Below are positions 60,579-64,000 of a stretch of 64,000 nt of DNA, piece after piece. How positions within the stretch are numbered: position 1 is the stretch's first letter; each line of letters starts with the position of its first letter. The notes beneath the pieces are model-generated. The model saw nothing but the letters and a program-made list of their open reading frames with translations, searched no databases and was not told where the DNA came from. Made by a program: the position numbers and the translations under genes. Source of the stretch: a bacterium D16-56 (GTDB taxonomy: Bacteria > Bacillota > Clostridia > Lachnospirales > Lachnospiraceae). The stretch spans positions 1 through 64,000 of the forward strand of contig RAYY01000017.1 in assembly GCA_003611875.1 (NCBI GenBank). Direction: 5' to 3'.

Positions 60579-61085
60579 TTATCTAATTTCCATTCCTGGT
60601 GTTGTAACAGTTCTAAACTCCTGTAAAGTTCCATCTAATTCATAAACAGAATAACTCCCTTTTAGCCGATATGTTCCCGCGGACAGTGCTCCAATGTTAT
60701 AAGACACAGTTGCCATTGATAAATATTCATTTGGATAATCCTCTTTCTCCCAAGTAAATACTTTACGGTTAACATCAGTCCAACCACTACTTGTTGATTT
60801 TTGCAAAGAAACTGACATCTTTATTTTTCGCACTTCCACATGGCATAACACTTCCGAGTAAATGCTCACTGTTCTAAATCCTTCTTCTACTAATTCTAAT
60901 TGAACAGAAGATGTCAGCTCACCTCTAGGCGATGCTACAACCCTTGCATAATCTTCACCAGAGTATTCTTTCACCATCATCCCTGCTGAGGAATTATCAG
61001 TTTGCGCATAAGCAGTAAATGTTGACACTAAAAACAACATCATTGCTAAACAAACAGTAACACTTCTTTTTAAATGTATCTTCAT
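60579..61085 (-). CDS. Secreted DUF6147-like protein
   Basis: 168 residues with a clear signal peptide (MKIHLKRSVTVCLAMMLFLV, cleavage after AYA). The mature part, with SGEDYARVVASPRGELTSSV and TVSIYSEVLCHVEVRKIKMS, matches the DUF6147 family of secreted proteins by recall; beta-rich, no catalytic motif. 30 bases downstream of the DUF4367 gene on the same strand, so likely under the same control. Confidence 0.75.
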   Translation of the reverse strand: MKIHLKRSVTVCLAMMLFLVSTFTAYAQTDNSSAGMMVKEYSGEDYARVVASPRGELTSSVQLELVEEGFRTVSIYSEVLCHVEVRKIKMSVSLQKSTSSGWTDVNRKVFTWEKEDYPNEYLSMATVSYNIGALSAGTYRLKGSYSVYELDGTLQEFRTVTTPGMEIR

Positions 61086-61115
61086 AGTTCTTCTCCTAAA
61101 CTCCCTTTAATGCAA

Positions 61116-61955
61116 TTAATAATAACTCAAATTTTCTACTATCTTTATAAATTCCTCCCTTTTCATAACTCCCGAAATATAATAAAATGCATCTTGATCT
61201 TCAATACTTGTACTATACTCTATATCTCCATTTTTCAACTTATTTTCTTCAATAAAAATCTCTTTTTCTATCCAGTCATTATATGTTCTTATTTCAGCTT
61301 TTCTATCAGATTCTAAAATTGATATTGCTCTTTTTTCTGAAAACCTATCTTCCTTCAAATAAACAGATTTTCCCAGATAATCAAATCTAATTACAGCATG
61401 TCCTTTTTCAACTTCAGCTTCAATAAATATCATTTCTTTTGGAATATAATCCATCTTAAGTACAGGTATGTCTAAACTCTTTGAAATATAATCATATGCC
61501 ACATCCAATTCATCATTAACCGATTCTATATTCGAATTATACCGAAGCAACGCACTCCCCTTCCCCTGCTTCGGGTTAGTCGTATACCGATACCCACTTT
61601 TCGCCACGGAACTCATACTCCCCACCACCAAAACCCCCACTACTACCGCTAATATCAATCTCTTATATTTTTTATATTCCCTTCCCTCTCTTCGATCTCG
61701 TCTTCGGTTTCGTTCAAATTGTTTTCTTGTGACAGGCTTTTTCCCTTCTGCATCCAATCGTGCCATCAGAAGCTCTAAGTCTGTCTCTGCATTCTTCATT
61801 ATCTGGTCGGCTTCTTCTGGATGCAGCTTTTTTTCCATTTCCCATTGCCGTTCTGCCTCTGCTGCTTCCTTCAGCAGACTGGCATCATCCATTCCCATCA
61901 TCTTTTGAAGCAGATACTCTGCACGACTTACCTCGTCATCATGTGAATTTTTCAT
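61116..61955 (-). CDS. DUF4367 membrane protein, putative anti-sigma factor
   Basis: 279 residues. A cytoplasmic, charged N-terminal region (about 1-95), one membrane helix (about 98-115, LILAVVVGVLVVGSM), then an external domain with LDIPVLKMDYIPKEMIFIEA, the DUF4367 pattern. Such proteins are often encoded beside sigma factors and act as membrane anti-sigma factors. The matching sigma gene is on the same strand about 1.2 kb upstream, with murG in between on the other strand. Confidence 0.75.
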   Translation of the reverse strand: MKNSHDDEVSRAEYLLQKMMGMDDASLLKEAAEAERQWEMEKKLHPEEADQIMKNAETDLELLMARLDAEGKKPVTRKQFERNRRRDRREGREYKKYKRLILAVVVGVLVVGSMSSVAKSGYRYTTNPKQGKGSALLRYNSNIESVNDELDVAYDYISKSLDIPVLKMDYIPKEMIFIEAEVEKGHAVIRFDYLGKSVYLKEDRFSEKRAISILESDRKAEIRTYNDWIEKEIFIEENKLKNGDIEYSTSIEDQDAFYYISGVMKREEFIKIVENLSYY

Positions 61956-62102
61956 GAGATTCCCTCTCAATCTTCATAGTTCTTCCAATTCTGCCATCGG
62001 TTTCTCATCGAATTTAGGGTTGACTTTTTGACGGTTATGGTTACTATATATATAGATTATTCTGATGCGAAAAACAGTCTAAATGCAAAATGGAGGCATT
62101 TT

Positions 62103-63170
62103 ATGAAAAAAATTGTATTGACCGGCGGCGGAACTGCCGGACATGTTACTCCTAACCTGGCTCTCCTGCCTTCTTTAAAGGAGCGCAATTATGAAATTCT
62201 TTATATCGGTTCCTATAATGGTATTGAGCGAAAGCTGATAGAAAATGCCGGTATTGAATATGCTGGTATTTCTTCTGGCAAGCTGCGCCGTTACTTTGAT
62301 TTAAAGAATTTCTCTGACCCTTTTCGTGTTCTCAAGGGCTGTGCCGAAGCCAGGCGTCTTATCAAGAAATACCGCCCGGATGTAGTATTTTCCAAAGGAG
62401 GCTTTGTGTCTGTGCCGGTTGTTTTAGCTGCCAAGCACTACAAAATCCCCACCATCATTCATGAGTCTGATATGACCCCTGGTTTAGCCAACAAGCTCTG
62501 TATCCCTTCGGCTGCCAAGATTTGCTGTAACTTTCCTGAAACACTGGCATACCTTCCTAAAGATAAAGCAGTTCTTACAGGCTCTCCTATTCGAGAGGAG
62601 CTGTTAAAGGGAGATCGTCTCACAGGGCTTAATTACTCTGGATTATCTGCCAGCCGTCCTATTATCCTGGTTATTGGGGGCAGTCTGGGTTCGGTTGCTG
62701 TTAACCATGCAATTCGTGAAATCCTTCCAAAACTGCTGGAAACCTATCAGGTCATACATATCTGCGGCAGAGGCAATCTGGATGAACACCTGATTGGCCG
62801 AAACGGATATGTACAGTATGAATATGTGGATGCCCCTCTGCGCCACTTATTTGCTGCCGCAGATCTGGTAGTCTCCAGGGCAGGAGCCAATTCCATCTGC
62901 GAAATATTAGCGCTGCAAAAACCAAATGTCCTGATTCCTCTGTCTGCTTCTGCCAGCCGCGGAGATCAGATCCTTAATGCCCGTTCCTTTGAAAAACAAG
63001 GCTTCTCGATGGTGCTGGAAGAAGAACAATTAACAGAAAACAGACTTCTGGATACCATTCAGGATACTTTTCAAAATCGGCACAAATATATCGCCTCCAT
63101 GGAAAAAAGTACCCTGAATGATGCCGTTTCTGTAATTATGGATCTTATATCCTCCTATGGAGAAACTTAA
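62103..63170 (+). CDS. murG: MurG, lipid II synthase
   Basis: Peripheral membrane glycosyltransferase adding GlcNAc to lipid I. GGGTAGHVTPNLAL (G-loop 1), SKGGFVSVPVV (G-loop 2), HESDMTPGLANK, GGSLGSVAVN (G-loop 3) and SRAGANSICEIL with the UDP-GlcNAc site are all seen. 355 residues. TGGAGG eight bases before ATG 62103; the extension to 62028 is not supported. It stands alone, away from a division/cell-wall cluster. Confidence 0.96.
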   Translation: MKKIVLTGGGTAGHVTPNLALLPSLKERNYEILYIGSYNGIERKLIENAGIEYAGISSGKLRRYFDLKNFSDPFRVLKGCAEARRLIKKYRPDVVFSKGGFVSVPVVLAAKHYKIPTIIHESDMTPGLANKLCIPSAAKICCNFPETLAYLPKDKAVLTGSPIREELLKGDRLTGLNYSGLSASRPIILVIGGSLGSVAVNHAIREILPKLLETYQVIHICGRGNLDEHLIGRNGYVQYEYVDAPLRHLFAAADLVVSRAGANSICEILALQKPNVLIPLSASASRGDQILNARSFEKQGFSMVLEEEQLTENRLLDTIQDTFQNRHKYIASMEKSTLNDAVSVIMDLISSYGET

Positions 63171-63188
63171 TATTGCATGAAAAGCCTA

Positions 63189-63800
63189 TCACGTCCCATC
63201 CGGAAGATCTTTTGGATCCGTTAATCCGTCTTCCGGAGAAGGACCGCCCTTTCCTTTGGAATCTCCTTTCTCCTCTCCGTCTGGATAGTAATGCTTTTTC
63301 AAATACTTTCTTGCCCTGCACAATCTGGCTCTGCATGCTTCTGCACTGACACCAAGTATCCGGCCAACCTCCGACATGGGTCTTCCCTCTACCAAATATA
63401 AAAGCACAACACTGACCCAATCTTCCTTCATCCCCAGAATGATGTTCATAACCTCTTGATATTCCTGTTGTTCCAGGCAAATGCTTAAACTGTCACGGCC
63501 ATACGTTTTGCTGCCGAACAAATCCGTCTCCTGCATGACCAGAGGATCATAATATGTTACCGGATTGCGTCCCTGCTTCCGGTAATAATCCACACAACGG
63601 TTCTTCATAATCTTCGTTAAAGTAGCTTTTATCCTGTAGCTTGGCCAATCTAACGGGTAATGACTGTAATATGCTGTAAAAGTATCTTGTATCAAATCAT
63701 CAACCTCGTCTAACGGAATCTTTTTATTTCCTGCAATAACGCGCAGCCACGGCATATAGGCAGTATAAATATCCCGAAACAGCTTATCTTCTGAATCCAT
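63189..63800 (-). CDS. ECF-like sigma-70 family factor
   Basis: 203 residues. Region 2 (VDDLIQDTFTAYYSHYPLDW, YRIKATLTKIMKNRCVDYYR) and region 4 with the helix-turn-helix (YLVEGRPMSEVGRILGVSAE, CRARLCRARKYLKKHY) are clear, followed by a polar tail. Probably partners with the DUF4367 protein further left on the same strand. Convergent with murG. Confidence 0.88.
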   Translation of the reverse strand: MDSEDKLFRDIYTAYMPWLRVIAGNKKIPLDEVDDLIQDTFTAYYSHYPLDWPSYRIKATLTKIMKNRCVDYYRKQGRNPVTYYDPLVMQETDLFGSKTYGRDSLSICLEQQEYQEVMNIILGMKEDWVSVVLLYLVEGRPMSEVGRILGVSAEACRARLCRARKYLKKHYYPDGEEKGDSKGKGGPSPEDGLTDPKDLPDGT

Positions 63801-63866
63801 AGTCTTCTCCTATTGTATACTCTTATCCCTTTGTCCCAATCCGGATATCCTCATGGTTACTTTTCA

Positions 63867-64000
63867 TTACAATCCTTTCCTGATTCTCTCTGCCGTCTCA
63901 TCCAGTTCCTCTGCATCCACAGTCCCTGGAGTCCACCCTACCATAGCCGGCCCCCCTTCATAACGAGGAATCACATGTACATGTAAATGAAACACCGTTT
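63867..64000 (-). CDS. HIT family protein, C-terminal part
   Basis: Partial gene running off the right edge. The visible end reads TVFHLHVHVIPRYEGGPAMV, with the histidine triad HLHVHV and IPR, then VDAEELDETAERIRKGL and stop at 63867. HIT proteins hydrolyse nucleotide phosphoramidates and related compounds. The start lies outside the window. Confidence 0.9.
   Translation of the reverse strand, partial: TVFHLHVHVIPRYEGGPAMVGWTPGTVDAEELDETAERIRKGL

Overview
The window looks like a chromosome segment of a spore-forming gut Clostridia, most likely Lachnospiraceae. The evidence is the recR-ybaB-dnaX-tadA neighbourhood with a long Gram-positive SRP RNA, the cotJABC spore-coat operon, a CIRCE-controlled clpB, DUF6128 and DUF6147 proteins, strictly anaerobic pyruvate formate-lyase chemistry, and strong AGGAGG ribosome sites throughout. 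Species cannot be fixed from the sequence alone.

Layout. 0.3-11 kb is core housekeeping, mostly on the minus strand: a CvpA-like membrane protein, a Cof phosphatase, a TPR protein, recR, ybaB, dnaX, a phosphofructokinase with unusual active-site residues, SRP RNA, two membrane proteins and tadA. 11.4-20.5 kb holds a DUF6128 protein, ksgA, a deletion chimera (response regulator start joined to a sugar-binding protein end), tatD, traX, metG and mecA. 20.7-24.3 kb is an anaerobic operon with a pyruvate formate-lyase split into a 705-aa catalytic protein and an 82-aa glycyl-radical protein, then pflA and a 2[4Fe-4S] ferredoxin. 24.4-26.6 kb holds a glutamine amidotransferase, a pyridoxal kinase and a low-molecular-weight tyrosine phosphatase. 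26.7-32.3 kb is a graveyard of mobile-element debris (integrase tail, truncated ATPase, IS1380 remnant, broken MBL hydrolase, RhuM fragment) mixed with small intact genes. 32.5-46.2 kb returns to core genes: rlmD, yhaM, an HtrA-like protein without its catalytic triad, mutS2, a tail-to-tail two-component pair, cotJABC and clpB.

46.29-58.92 kb is a 12.6-kb integrated element bounded by a 17-bp direct repeat. The repeat is the right half of the HrcA operator (CIRCE) of clpB plus part of its -35 box, so insertion rebuilt the operator and promoter at the left junction. The element has an integrase (dead: nonsense codon and internal deletion), about twelve tiny overlapping genes, a divergent Cro/CI-like regulator pair, a type I toxin with an apparent antisense RNA, an ERCC4 nuclease, a terminase-small-subunit-like protein, a primase plus P4-type helicase, and a cargo gene (DUF6076) next to the right end that was later hit by an IS982 copy. 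It has no capsid, tail, relaxase or transfer genes. This layout resembles a Gram-positive phage satellite (PICI-like), now decaying.

59-64 kb is core again: an HD phosphohydrolase, two tRNA-Gly genes, a secreted DUF6147 protein, a DUF4367 membrane protein and an ECF-type sigma factor with murG between them on the other strand, and the end of a HIT-family gene at the right edge.
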